Source: Microbacterium sp.
GTDB lineage: Bacteria > Actinomycetota > Actinomycetes > Actinomycetales > Microbacteriaceae
Direction of reading: 5' to 3'
DNA: 64,000 nt
NCBI GenBank assembly: GCA_031177765.1
Contig: JAPSKH010000001.1
Coordinates: forward strand, 110,017 to 174,016
The position numbers and the translations under genes are program-made. This document shows, one piece after another, positions 6,884-15,299 of this stretch (the stretch's first letter is position 1; each line of letters opens with the position of its first letter). The notes beneath the pieces are model-generated. The model did not search any database. It worked only from the letters and a program-made list of their open reading frames with translations, and was not told the origin of the DNA.

Positions 6884-9389
6884 GAGCGAGAGCCTCCAGG
6901 ACGGGGAGCTTGGCCGCACGCCGGGAAGGAGCGAGTCCGGCCAGCAGCCCCGCTGCCGCCACGATCGCGGCGATGACGAGCAGCTGCGCCACAGGGATCC
7001 TGATGCCGAGCGGAGCGATGGTGGACAGCGCACCGACCGCCGCGAAGCTCGCGGCGCCTCCCAGCACGAGACCGGTGACGACCGCAACGACAGCGACGAT
7101 GACGGCCTCGGCCTGCACCATCAGCGCGACGGATCCCCGGGACATTCCCATGGAGCGGAGCAGCCCGATCTCGCGGGTGCGTTCGAGGATCGACAGTGCG
7201 AGGGTGTTGGCGATGCCGAGCACGGCGATGACCATGGCGAAAGCGAGAAGGACGGTCACCAGGCCGAAGATCTGGTCCACGGTCTGCGTGCGGCCAGCGA
7301 TGACGGCGGCCTGGTCGCGCACCTGCACCGTCGGGTGGTCCTGCAACTCGGCCTGCAGCGCCGTGGCGAGCTCCGCCGCGGTGGTGTCGTCACCGGCGAG
7401 CACGAAGATGCTCGCGTCCATGTCTTCCGTGAAGAGCGCGGCGTAGGTGTCGAGGGAGACGAAGTAGTCCGTCTGCAGCGCTTGCGCGGGCCCGTCTTCG
7501 ATGATGCCGACAATGGGCAGCTGCTGCTCGCCGGCGCGCGCGAACGTCATCGGGAGTTGGTCCCCCACGGTGAGGCTCCGGTCGGTGGCGACCCGTTCGG
7601 CGATGACGACGCCACCGTTGTGGAGGTCGGTGATGCTCCCATCGACCATCCGGATGCGAGCCACCGTGGAGATGGCATCGGGATCGAGTCCGGTCAGCGC
7701 GCTGGTCGTCTTGCCGTCCTTCCAGTGCCCATACCTCAGCCGCGTCGCCTCGCCCACTTCGGCGACCTTCGCGACCTCGTCGTACACAGCTGGATGCACG
7801 CCGCCGAGCATCTCCTGGCCCGCGCTTTCGATGACGACGTCGGCGGAGATGACTTCGCGGTATTGCGCACCGGTCGCTGTCTTCACGGAGTCTCCGACGA
7901 TGGACACGAACGCCATCAGGGCGAGCCCGAACGCCAGAGCCATGACCGTCGCGGAGGTGCGGCGCGGCCCTCGCAAAGCGGCATCGCGCGCGAGCCGGCC
8001 GGGGACCGTCCGGGACCCGGCGCGGCCGACCAGCGCGATCACGGGGCGCAGCGAAAGCGGTGCCACCATCACGACACCGACGAGTGCGAGCACGAGCCCT
8101 GCACCCAGTAGCAGCATCGGGGCACCCAAGGAGGGTGCCGCCGAACCGGCTGCCCCCACGGCCAGGAGGGCGGCGCCGGCGATGATCCGGGGGCGTCCCA
8201 TGCCGCGCGCTTCGGCAGCGCTGGCGCGCATCGCCGCCAGCGGTGAGACGGCAGCTGCCCGGCGGGCGGGTCCGACAGCGGCCACTACGGTGACCGTCAC
8301 GCCCACCGCCACGGCTATGACGATGGCGCGAGGCAGGATCACGAGGTCCCCGTCCGGGATGCTCACGTCGAAGGCGCGGGCGAGGGTGCGTAGCCCGTAG
8401 GTACTGACGATGCCGACCGCGACGCCCGCGGCGGAGGCGACCACTCCGACGATGAGCGCCTCGACAAGCACGGAGGTGAGCACCTGCTTGCCGGTCGCGC
8501 CGGCGGCGCGGACGATGGCGAGCTCGCGGGTGCGCTGGGAGATGACGATGCTGAAGGTGTTGGCGATGAGGAAGGCGCCGATGACGAGTGCGGCCACGCT
8601 CATGGCGAGCAGGATGACCTGCAGCATTTCCAGGTTGGAGGCCGCCTGTTCGGCGCCGGCGGCGGCGAGGTCCTGGGCGGTGGCGACCTGGATGTCCGAG
8701 CCCAGCTCGTCCGCCAGCAGGCTCTGCAGCTCACCGACGGGAAGGTCCGAGGTGACGAGGATCTCACTGAGCCGGTCCCCCACCGCCAGAACCTGCTGGG
8801 CGGTGGGCAGCGTGGTGAGCGCGACCGACCCCACCGGCGGCCCGTCGCTGTCGCCGAACCCTGCCAGCCCGACGATGCGCACCTCTGCCTTCTCTGCCCC
8901 CGCAAGGGTGATGGAGTCGCCGATGCTCAGACCGAGCGTGTTCGCGGCGGCCTTGTCGATGACGACGTCGCCGACACCGTCCGGTGCGTCGCCCTCGAGG
9001 AGCGGGTAGGACCCGATGGGCTCGTCGACCCAGGTGGTCAGCTGCACGCTGCCGAGGTCGGTTCCCTGGTGCTGCAGCCGGGCGGCTCCCTCGGCGACGG
9101 GCACCGCCGTGGTGACGTCGTCGAGTGCGGTGACGTCGGCGAGGACGCTGGCCGGCATCGGGTCGCGTTCGACCTCGACGCCCATGCCGGAGTCGAAGGC
9201 GGTTGCCGTGCGGACGGTCACGTCGGTGCCGGCGGTGGCGGTGGCGAACTGGTCGTCGAACAGCCGTTGAGCGGTGTCGCTGAGCACGAGGCTGCCGGAG
9301 ACGAAGGAGACACCCAGCATCACGGCGACGACGGTCAGCGCGAGCCGGACACGGTGGGCGAGTACCTGCGCGAAGGCGAAACGGATCAT
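6876..9389 (-). CDS. ABC transporter permease, FtsX/MacB type
   Basis: This is an 837-residue permease. It has an N-terminal helix (FAQVLAHRVRLALTVVAVMLGV), a large extracytoplasmic domain, three helices around residues 255-360, further central helices, a second extracytoplasmic domain and three C-terminal helices. This is the two-FtsX-domain layout of MacB/LolC-related exporters common in actinobacteria. The C-terminal block has the typical NTLALSILERTREIGLLRSMG. It overlaps the ATPase gene by 4 bases (ATGA), so the two form one transporter. Export of an antimicrobial, lipid or peptide is likely, and the substrate is unknown. The divergent TetR gene is its probable regulator. Confidence 0.88.
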   Translation of the reverse strand: MIRFAFAQVLAHRVRLALTVVAVMLGVSFVSGSLVLSDTAQRLFDDQFATATAGTDVTVRTATAFDSGMGVEVERDPMPASVLADVTALDDVTTAVPVAEGAARLQHQGTDLGSVQLTTWVDEPIGSYPLLEGDAPDGVGDVVIDKAAANTLGLSIGDSITLAGAEKAEVRIVGLAGFGDSDGPPVGSVALTTLPTAQQVLAVGDRLSEILVTSDLPVGELQSLLADELGSDIQVATAQDLAAAGAEQAASNLEMLQVILLAMSVAALVIGAFLIANTFSIVISQRTRELAIVRAAGATGKQVLTSVLVEALIVGVVASAAGVAVGIVSTYGLRTLARAFDVSIPDGDLVILPRAIVIAVAVGVTVTVVAAVGPARRAAAVSPLAAMRASAAEARGMGRPRIIAGAALLAVGAAGSAAPSLGAPMLLLGAGLVLALVGVVMVAPLSLRPVIALVGRAGSRTVPGRLARDAALRGPRRTSATVMALAFGLALMAFVSIVGDSVKTATGAQYREVISADVVIESAGQEMLGGVHPAVYDEVAKVAEVGEATRLRYGHWKDGKTTSALTGLDPDAISTVARIRMVDGSITDLHNGGVVIAERVATDRSLTVGDQLPMTFARAGEQQLPIVGIIEDGPAQALQTDYFVSLDTYAALFTEDMDASIFVLAGDDTTAAELATALQAELQDHPTVQVRDQAAVIAGRTQTVDQIFGLVTVLLAFAMVIAVLGIANTLALSILERTREIGLLRSMGMSRGSVALMVQAEAVIVAVVAVVTGLVLGGAASFAAVGALSTIAPLGIRIPVAQLLVIAAIVAAAGLLAGLAPSRRAAKLPVLEALARA

Positions 9390-10138
9390 GCCGGCACCTC
9401 GTCGCGCTCGACGTCGAACCGCGCCATCCGGTCGAGCACCGACGCGGCCGTAGGGTTGTCGAATCCGTCGACGACCCGACCGTCGGAGAGGAAGTCCACC
9501 CTGTCGGCGTACCCGGCGGCAGACGGGTCGTGGGTGACCATGACGATGGTCTGCCCCAGGTCGTGCGCGGCGCGGCGCAGGAACTCCAGCAGAGCCTTGC
9601 CGGCGCGGGAGTCCAGCGCACCCGTCGGCTCATCGGCGAAGACGACTTCGGGTCTGGCGGCGAGTGCGCGGGCGACCGCGACGCGCTGCTGCTGTCCGCC
9701 GGAGAGCTCGGCGGGGCGGTGGGTCAGCCGGTCGGCGATCCCGAGGGTCGCTGCCAGTTCGAGCATCCAATCGCTGTCGGCTTTCTTCCCGGCCAGCCGC
9801 AAGGGCAGCTCGATGTTCTCCTTGGCGGTGAGAGCGGGCACGAGGTTGTACGACTGGAAGATGAAGCCGATGCGCGTGCGGCGCAGCAGCGTCCGCTTCT
9901 TCTCGCTCAGCCCGACCAGTTCCAGGTCGCCGAGCCGGATGCTGCCCGCGTCGACGGTGTCGAGCCCCGCCATGGCATGCATGAGGGTGGATTTGCCGGA
10001 GCCGGACGGGCCCATGATGGCAGTGAAGCGACCGCGGCCGACGCTGAGGGACGCATGGTCGAGGGCTCGGACCGCGGCGGGTCCCGTGCCGTAGGTCTTG
10101 ACGAGGTCGATGGCCTCGATGGCGTGCGGGAATGTCAT
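9386..10138 (-). CDS. ABC transporter ATP-binding protein, LolD/MacB type
   Basis: This is the ATPase partner of the FtsX-type permease encoded immediately downstream. The 250 residues contain Walker A (GPSGSGKST), the Q-loop region (GFIFQSYNLVPALT), the ABC signature (LSGGQQQRVAVARAL), Walker B (VVFADEPTGALD) and the switch His (VMVTHD). The LVPALTAKENIELPL segment is typical of the MacB/LolD subgroup. The stop is embedded in the permease start. The GNAT gene lies 17 bases upstream on the same strand, so GNAT-ATPase-permease form one operon under the operator region at 10662-10709. Confidence 0.93.
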   Translation of the reverse strand: MTFPHAIEAIDLVKTYGTGPAAVRALDHASLSVGRGRFTAIMGPSGSGKSTLMHAMAGLDTVDAGSIRLGDLELVGLSEKKRTLLRRTRIGFIFQSYNLVPALTAKENIELPLRLAGKKADSDWMLELAATLGIADRLTHRPAELSGGQQQRVAVARALAARPEVVFADEPTGALDSRAGKALLEFLRRAAHDLGQTIVMVTHDPSAAGYADRVDFLSDGRVVDGFDNPTAASVLDRMARFDVERDEVPA

Positions 10139-10155
10139 GGCTTCGCTGTTCCTGA

Positions 10156-10629
10156 TCAGTGGGCGGTCGTGGCGAGATGACGGCGGTACCGGTCGGGCGT
10201 CCAGCTGGCGGTCATCTTGGTGTTGAGGGTGGCGCCGAGGCGGGCGTAGAACCGCTGCCCGGAGTGGTTGTCCAAGCGCACTCCCCAGATGACGGAGATG
10301 TCATCGCGAGCAGCGAGCCGGGCGACAGCCGACATCAGCGCGCCGCCGACTCCCTTGTCGCGGTGCTCGGGGCGGACGTAGAGGTCGTCCAACGCCAGCA
10401 GGTCGCCCCCGCTCCACAGGTGCAGGCGCCGAACCGTCGATGTGAACCCGATCGCGGCCCCATCGGACTCCGCGATCAGCACGGTCACGTCCGGCCGCGC
10501 GAGAAGATGCCGCCACCTTCCGGCGTCGACGTGCACGTGCTCGAGCGAGTTCTCGTGCGCTGCGAGCTCCCGCACCATCTCGTCGAGCACCGCGGCGTCG
10601 GCGAGGGAAGCTTCCCTGATCTCCACCAT
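10156..10629 (-). CDS. GNAT family N-acetyltransferase
   Basis: This 157-residue acetyltransferase has an N-terminal MVEIREASLADAAVLDEMV and the acetyl-CoA binding motif A (LDDLYVRPEHRDKGVGGALM). It ends with a C-terminal block containing NHSGQRFYARLGA. It probably acetylates an amine or antibiotic-like small molecule; the acceptor cannot be predicted. The ATG at 10629 is chosen because AAGGAG precedes it by nine bases. A longer reading would run through the operator region and into tetR. It is the first gene of the exporter operon, which suggests a modification-plus-export resistance unit. Confidence 0.85.
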   Translation of the reverse strand: MVEIREASLADAAVLDEMVRELAAHENSLEHVHVDAGRWRHLLARPDVTVLIAESDGAAIGFTSTVRRLHLWSGGDLLALDDLYVRPEHRDKGVGGALMSAVARLAARDDISVIWGVRLDNHSGQRFYARLGATLNTKMTASWTPDRYRRHLATTAH

Positions 10630-10661
10630 GTTGACCCTCTCCTTACAGCGTCTCATGTCGG

Positions 10662-10709
10662 GCGTACGCTGTACGCTGACGATGTACATGATGCAACGTA
10701 CGGTGTACG
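10662..10709. promoter_or_regulatory. Two copies of the palindrome CGTAC-N3-GTACG in a divergent promoter
   Basis: CGTACGCTGTACG (10663-10675) and CGTACGGTGTACG (10697-10709) are the same inverted repeat, centred 34 bases apart. A third palindrome, ATGTACAT (10682-10689), lies between them. Plausible promoter elements overlap them: CTGACG (10676-10681) and TACGGT (10699-10704), 17 bases apart, for tetR; and TTGCAT/TACAGC with 17-base spacing for the opposite operon. This is the expected layout for autoregulation by the adjacent TetR protein. Confidence 0.7.
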
Positions 10710-10730
10710 CTGTCAAGCAGGAGGCAGACA

Positions 10731-11384
10731 ATGGCAGAAAAGCTCTCACAGCGAGCCATCGCGCAAGCGGCACTGGCCGTCATCGACGCGGAGGGCATCG
10801 ATGCGCTGACCATGCGGAAGCTGGCACAGCATCTCGGCTCTTCCCCGATGGGGCTCTACACGTACTTCCCCGACCGGGAGGCCCTGCTGGACGGAGTCGC
10901 CCAGCTGCTGATGGCGGAGGTGGACACTCCGCCCGAGGATGTGCATTGGCGCGACGCCATGCGCTACATCATGACGTCGGTGCGGCACGTCGCAATGCGC
11001 CACCCGAACGCCTCGCGGCTCATCAATCGCTTCCCACCCCACACCCCCGACGCCCTGGCTTTCGTCGAAGCGGGTTTCCGCAGCTTCCGCCGCGCCGGCT
11101 TCGACCAGCTCAGCACCGCACGGTGCTACCGCGCTCTCGCCGCCTACTCGCTCGGCACCATCGACATCGAACTCGGCGGGTACTTCTCGCCTGAAGCGCG
11201 CGCCATCACCTCCGATAGCCAGGACAACATCGACACGCCCACGACCGCGAAGCTTCTTCCGCTCGTCACGGAGGTCAGCCCCATCCTGTTCGCGCAGGAT
11301 GATGCCGCCGAGTTCGAGTACGGCCTCGAACTCCTTCTCGACGGGTTCGCGGATGCCATGACGCGCGCCGGCCGTTCGGCGTGA
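10731..11384 (+). CDS. TetR family transcriptional regulator
   Basis: This is a 217-residue regulator. Its N-terminal helix-turn-helix (about residues 8-55) reads IAQAALAVIDAEGIDALTMR followed by KLAQHLG and LYTYFPDREALL, the hallmark of TetR proteins. The C-terminal ligand domain resembles the tetracycline-repressor-type C-terminal family, with a long helix around RATA...GLELLLDGF. A good ribosome binding site (CAGGAGG) precedes the ATG. It is divergent from the GNAT-ABC operon and sits next to a double palindromic operator. It is therefore predicted to repress itself and the exporter operon until a ligand binds. Confidence 0.9.
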   Translation: MAEKLSQRAIAQAALAVIDAEGIDALTMRKLAQHLGSSPMGLYTYFPDREALLDGVAQLLMAEVDTPPEDVHWRDAMRYIMTSVRHVAMRHPNASRLINRFPPHTPDALAFVEAGFRSFRRAGFDQLSTARCYRALAAYSLGTIDIELGGYFSPEARAITSDSQDNIDTPTTAKLLPLVTEVSPILFAQDDAAEFEYGLELLLDGFADAMTRAGRSA

Positions 11385-11413
11385 CTCCGCCCCTCGCTCG
11401 GTGACCTCGCGCC

Positions 11414-11560
11414 GTGCTCGAACGCTGGAACCCGGTCATCCTGCTGCACGCCATCGCGGCGTCGTACGCGCTACTGCTCGGGTCGGCGCATCCACACCGT
11501 CAACACGATGACGCACAGCGCCGTGACTGTGGGTACCCCCGCCTCCTTGCGCGTAGGTAG
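11414..11560 (+). pseudogene. Possible decayed membrane-protein gene (48 codons)
   Basis: A GTG-started frame encodes LERWNPVILLHAIAASYALL then LGS, a membrane-helix start resembling DUF2306-type proteins. It quickly loses hydrophobicity and stops at 11558-11560. No other coding signal fills 11385-11655. I read it as a gene remnant, but a chance reading frame is possible. Confidence 0.25.
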
Positions 11561-11587
11561 CGCGCTCGGAGCCAGGCCCGCGCTACC
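11556..11587 (+). terminator. Hairpin downstream of tetR
   Basis: GGTAGCGCG (11556-11564) and CGCGCTACC (11579-11587) form a perfect 9-base stem with a 14-base loop. There is no T-run. It may end transcripts from the tetR side or from the small minus-strand genes; the function is inferred from structure only. Confidence 0.35.
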
Positions 11588-11655
11588 GGGTGTAGGAGCG
11601 CTGGGCGGACAGACGCAACGCTACACAGAGCGTGCCATCACCCGGGGCGAACCGA

Positions 11656-11853
11656 TCAGAGTCGCCTGACGTAGATGCTCACGCCATCGTCGTTCTCGAC
11701 GTCCAGCCGGAACTCCTCGCCGTGGAACCAGGCCTCGGTGGGAATGGAGCCGTCGGGCTCCCGATCGCGCAGCTCCAGCCCGCGGGTGAATCGGCGCTGC
11801 CCGCCCGCGGCGACCTCGTCGAACTGGGCGGTGTACAGGTCGGCGCCATCCAT
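11656..11853 (-). CDS. Small hypothetical protein (65 aa)
   Basis: This is an acidic 65-residue protein beginning MDGADLYTAQFDEVAAGGQR and ending in DGVSIYVRRL. It has alternating hydrophobic residues consistent with a small beta-rich fold, no membrane segment and no known motif. The same frame stays open for hundreds of codons upstream only because it shadows glnE. The ATG at 11853 gives the one protein-like segment. Forty-seven bases upstream is another small gene in the same direction, so both may share a transcript. I do not recognise a family. Confidence 0.5.
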   Translation of the reverse strand: MDGADLYTAQFDEVAAGGQRRFTRGLELRDREPDGSIPTEAWFHGEEFRLDVENDDGVSIYVRRL

Positions 11854-11900
11854 AGGTCGAGCGTACGTGCTCGTCCGGGCCGACCGTGCCGCGGCATCCG

Positions 11901-12233
11901 CTACGGGAGACGTCCGCGCGGCCGCGGCGGAGCGGAAGCGCCCCGGTGCTGGGTGCGCCACCCGGCGCCTCCCCAGTCGGCCATGGGCGCGCCGCTCGGT
12001 CCGTGTGCGGAGACGTAGGCCATGTGCACGCGGAAGCACGCCTCGCGCAGCGTCGTCGCCCAGCCGATGACGTCGCCCCGCCAGACCGCCTTGTACCGGA
12101 CGTCGGCGCCGTGCATCACCCGGCGTAGCTCCACGGTGCCGTACTGCACTCCATCCGGCGCCACCATCCGCCACACGCCCGTCGGGCCTTCGACGGCGGC
12201 CATGATGGGGTGCCAGTCGGGCTGATCGTGCAT
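11901..12233 (-). CDS. Small hypothetical protein (110 aa)
   Basis: This 110-residue protein has a Trp- and Arg-rich core (GVWRMVAPDGVQYGTVELRR, then AVWRGDVIGWATTLREACF) and a basic, Pro-rich tail. The core looks like a compact beta-sheet with one helix, and no family is recognised. A GGAGAGAGGA sequence lies nine bases before the ATG. Another start at the internal Met (MAAVEGPTG) is possible. Between this gene and glnE an inverted repeat, GTAGA-N5-TCTAC (12256-12270), may be an operator or a weak hairpin. Confidence 0.55.
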   Translation of the reverse strand: MHDQPDWHPIMAAVEGPTGVWRMVAPDGVQYGTVELRRVMHGADVRYKAVWRGDVIGWATTLREACFRVHMAYVSAHGPSGAPMADWGGAGWRTQHRGASAPPRPRGRLP

Positions 12234-12290
12234 GCGCCGGATCCTCTCTCCGGCCGTAGAGATATTCTACGTCACGCGCGACCGACCACC

Positions 12291-15290
12291 CTATCCATAG
12301 AACAGCCGTTCGAACACACGGCGCGCACGACGGGTCGCGCCCAGATAGTCCTCTTCGACGCGCGTCGCCGAACGCGGCGGATAATCCAGAAGACGCCCGA
12401 TGCCGTCGAGCTTCTTGCGATCCACCGGAAGGATGTCGCTGGTCTGCCCGGACAGCAGAGTATTCGCCGAGCGCAGGCGACTTGCCAGCCGCCAGGCCTC
12501 GGCCAGCCGCTCGGCGGCCTCCGCCTCGATGAGGCCGGCCTCCACCGCGGCGGTCAGCGCCCCGAGGGTCGAGGTGGTGCGCAGGCCCGGTACGGCGTGC
12601 GCGTGCTGCAGCTGCAGCAGCTGCACGAGCCACTCGACATCGCTGAGCGAGCCGGGACCGAGCTTCAGGTGACGCAGCGGATCGGCGCCCTGCGGCAGTC
12701 GCTCGCTCTCGACCCGCGCCTTGATGCGCTTGATCTCGCGCACAGCGTTGGGTTCGACGGATGCGGGATACCGCACCTGATCGGCGAGCTCGGTGAAGGC
12801 CGCGATGAGCTTGGCGCTGCCTGCGATGCCGCGGGCCCGCAGGAGCGCTTGCGCCTCCCACGTCAGCGACCACCGTCGGTAGTACTCGGCGTAGGCGTCC
12901 AGAGACCGTGCGAGCGGGCCGTTGCGCCCCTCGGGGCGCAGCCCCGGATCCAGCTCGAGGGGGACCCGGTGGTCCTCCGAATACGTCCGCAGCGCCGAGA
13001 CCAGTTTCAGGGCGAGCTGGTGCGCGCGCTCGGGGTCCACGCCGTTCGGCCGGTACACGTACATCACGTCGGCATCCGATCCGAAGCCCAGCTCGGCTCC
13101 GCCGAACCGGCCCATCGCGATCACGGAGAAGTCCAGCTCGTCGTCCTCCGGCGGGACGATCTCCCGCCTCACCGCGCGCAGCGTCGCCTGGATGGTCACC
13201 TCGGTGATGTCGGTGAGCGCGTGCGCGATCTCGTCGATCGTCACGGCTCCGAGGATCGCCGCCATCGCGATCCGAAGCTGCTCGCGGCGTCGCAGCGCCC
13301 GCACCGAGCGCATCGCATCGTCGATGGTGTCGTGCCGGGTCTGGATCGCGCGGGCCTCCTCCTGGAGCGCCGTCTTCGCGCGTGGACGCAGCAGCTCGGC
13401 GTCGTCGAGCCACGCCGCGGATTCCGGGATCCACTCCATGAGCTCGCCGACGTACCGCGAGCCCGAGAGGACGCGCGAGAGGCTCTCGGCGGCGGCGGAC
13501 GAGTCGCGCAGCATCCGGAGGAACCAGTGAGTGTCGCCGAGGCGCTCGCTCAGCCGACGGAAGGCCAGGAGCCCGTAGTCGGGATCGACGCCGTCGGCGA
13601 ACCAGCGGATCATGACCGGCATGAGGTGACGCTGGATCGTCGCCTTGCGGCTGACCCCGCTCGTCAGGGCCCCGATGTGCCGCAGCGCTCCGGCGGGATC
13701 GATGAAGCCGATCGCGGCCAGTCGGTCATGGGCCTGCTCGGGCGAGAGCTGGCGCTCATCGGCGGGAAGGGCGGCCACCGCCGAGAGCAGCGGGCGGTAG
13801 AACAGCCGCACGTGGATGTCGCGGACTTCGCGCTTGACCGACTCCCACAGCGACCACACCGCATCGCCGGTGTCGGCCAGTCCGGTCGCGCGCGCCAGCA
13901 CGCGCAGCTCCTCCGGACGCGCCGGCATCAGGTGGGTTCGCCGGAGCTGGCGCAGCTGCGCCCGGTGCTCGAGCAGCCGCAGCACGCGGTAGTCGCGTGC
14001 GAACACCGACGCCTCGGAGCGCCCGATGTACCCCTCGGCGACGAGCGCCTCGAGCGCCTCGAGGGTGCTCCGCTGGCGGATGCGATCGTCGGAGAGTCCG
14101 TGGACCAGCTGCAGCAGCTGCACCGTGAACTCGATGTCGCGGATGCCTCCCGGACCGAGCTTGATCTGGTACGGCACGTCGGCCGCGGGGATGTGCTCGG
14201 TGACCCGCTCGCGCATGCGCTGGACGCTGTCGACGAAGTTCTCGCGCGCGGCACTCGTCCAGATCTTCGGCTGCACGGCGGCCACGTACGCGTCCCCGAG
14301 CTCGGGGTCGCCCGCGATGGGACGCGCTTTCAGCAGCGCCTGGAACTCCCAGCTCTTGGCCCAGCGGTCGTAATAGGCCAGATGCGAGTCGAGTGTGCGC
14401 ACCAGGGCGCCCTGCTTGCCCTCAGGACGGAGGTTGGCGTCCACTTCCCACAGCGGTGGCTCGATCTCGACACCCGAGATGCCTCGCATGGTCTGCACCG
14501 CCAGCCGCGTGGCGATGTCGATCACCCGATCCTCTCCCAGGGCATCACCGGCGCCGCCGTCGCCTGCCACGAAGATCACGTCGACATCGCTGACGTAGTT
14601 CAGCTCGCGGGCGCCGGTCTTGCCCATGCCGATCACGGCCAGGCGTGTCCGGGCGACATCCCCGCGAGGGAACAGCCCCGCCCCCGCGACACCGCTCGAC
14701 ACCCGCGTCCGGGCGACGGCGAGGGATGCCTCCAGCGCGGCGCCGGCAGCGTCGGCGAGACTCGCCGTGACAGCGGCGACCTCGTCCACCGGGGCGGGGC
14801 TGAGCAGGTCGTACGCGGCGATGCGCGCGAGCATCCGCCGGTAGCGGATGCGCAGCGCGACCCACGCGGCCTCGGACGCGTCCGCGGCGAACCCGTCGTC
14901 GCCGGCGCCCACGGCGTTCAGGAGCGCGTCGCGCAGCTCCCCTGCGGACGGCAGCGCCGTCCCGGCGTCGGTCAGGAACGCCAGCTCCTCGGGATGCCGG
15001 AAGAAGAAGTCGCCGAACCCTGACGATGCCCCCAGCAGCGCCCAGACGGCTCGCCACGACCGGGTGTCGCCGGCCGCGGCGCGCACCGCGGCGACATCGC
15101 GGCGGGCCAGGCGCGCCAGCGCGCTCAGCGCCTCGTCGGGATCCGCGGCGAACGACGCGCCCTCGACCACGGCATCCCGCGGCACACCCTCCCCCTCGAG
15201 CTCCGTCAGGAGCGCCTCAGCTTCGCTGAGGCGTCCGAAGCCGAGCCGCGCGAGGGCGGTGAGGGTACCGGATCGCTCGCTTGCGGACAT
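12291..15290 (-). CDS. glnE: Bifunctional glutamine synthetase adenylyltransferase/adenylyl-removing enzyme
   Basis: GlnE adds AMP to, or removes it from, a Tyr of glutamine synthetase in response to nitrogen status. The 999-residue protein has the two-domain layout of the family. An N-terminal nucleotidyltransferase domain carries SDVDVIFV (about residue 234), and a C-terminal one carries SDADVMYVY (about residue 739). Each is followed by a GlnD-type helical region (LGPGGIRDIEF and LGPGSLSDVEW). It is 9 bases downstream of glnA2 on the same strand and probably co-transcribed. Its likely target is the GlnA encoded at 3835, which has the acceptor Tyr. Confidence 0.96.
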   Translation of the reverse strand: MSASERSGTLTALARLGFGRLSEAEALLTELEGEGVPRDAVVEGASFAADPDEALSALARLARRDVAAVRAAAGDTRSWRAVWALLGASSGFGDFFFRHPEELAFLTDAGTALPSAGELRDALLNAVGAGDDGFAADASEAAWVALRIRYRRMLARIAAYDLLSPAPVDEVAAVTASLADAAGAALEASLAVARTRVSSGVAGAGLFPRGDVARTRLAVIGMGKTGARELNYVSDVDVIFVAGDGGAGDALGEDRVIDIATRLAVQTMRGISGVEIEPPLWEVDANLRPEGKQGALVRTLDSHLAYYDRWAKSWEFQALLKARPIAGDPELGDAYVAAVQPKIWTSAARENFVDSVQRMRERVTEHIPAADVPYQIKLGPGGIRDIEFTVQLLQLVHGLSDDRIRQRSTLEALEALVAEGYIGRSEASVFARDYRVLRLLEHRAQLRQLRRTHLMPARPEELRVLARATGLADTGDAVWSLWESVKREVRDIHVRLFYRPLLSAVAALPADERQLSPEQAHDRLAAIGFIDPAGALRHIGALTSGVSRKATIQRHLMPVMIRWFADGVDPDYGLLAFRRLSERLGDTHWFLRMLRDSSAAAESLSRVLSGSRYVGELMEWIPESAAWLDDAELLRPRAKTALQEEARAIQTRHDTIDDAMRSVRALRRREQLRIAMAAILGAVTIDEIAHALTDITEVTIQATLRAVRREIVPPEDDELDFSVIAMGRFGGAELGFGSDADVMYVYRPNGVDPERAHQLALKLVSALRTYSEDHRVPLELDPGLRPEGRNGPLARSLDAYAEYYRRWSLTWEAQALLRARGIAGSAKLIAAFTELADQVRYPASVEPNAVREIKRIKARVESERLPQGADPLRHLKLGPGSLSDVEWLVQLLQLQHAHAVPGLRTTSTLGALTAAVEAGLIEAEAAERLAEAWRLASRLRSANTLLSGQTSDILPVDRKKLDGIGRLLDYPPRSATRVEEDYLGATRRARRVFERLFYG

Positions 15291-15299
15291 GCCCGAGGG

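Noticed and set aside
5802..8111. 769-codon plus-strand frame opposite the CPBP, NTF2-like and permease genes
   Set aside because: It spans three real minus-strand genes, has Asp/Arg/His-rich composition and no family motif.
12210..15023. 937-codon plus-strand frame opposite glnE
   Set aside because: Antisense of a clear GlnE; composition (Arg, His, Gln, Gly) is typical of shadow translations.
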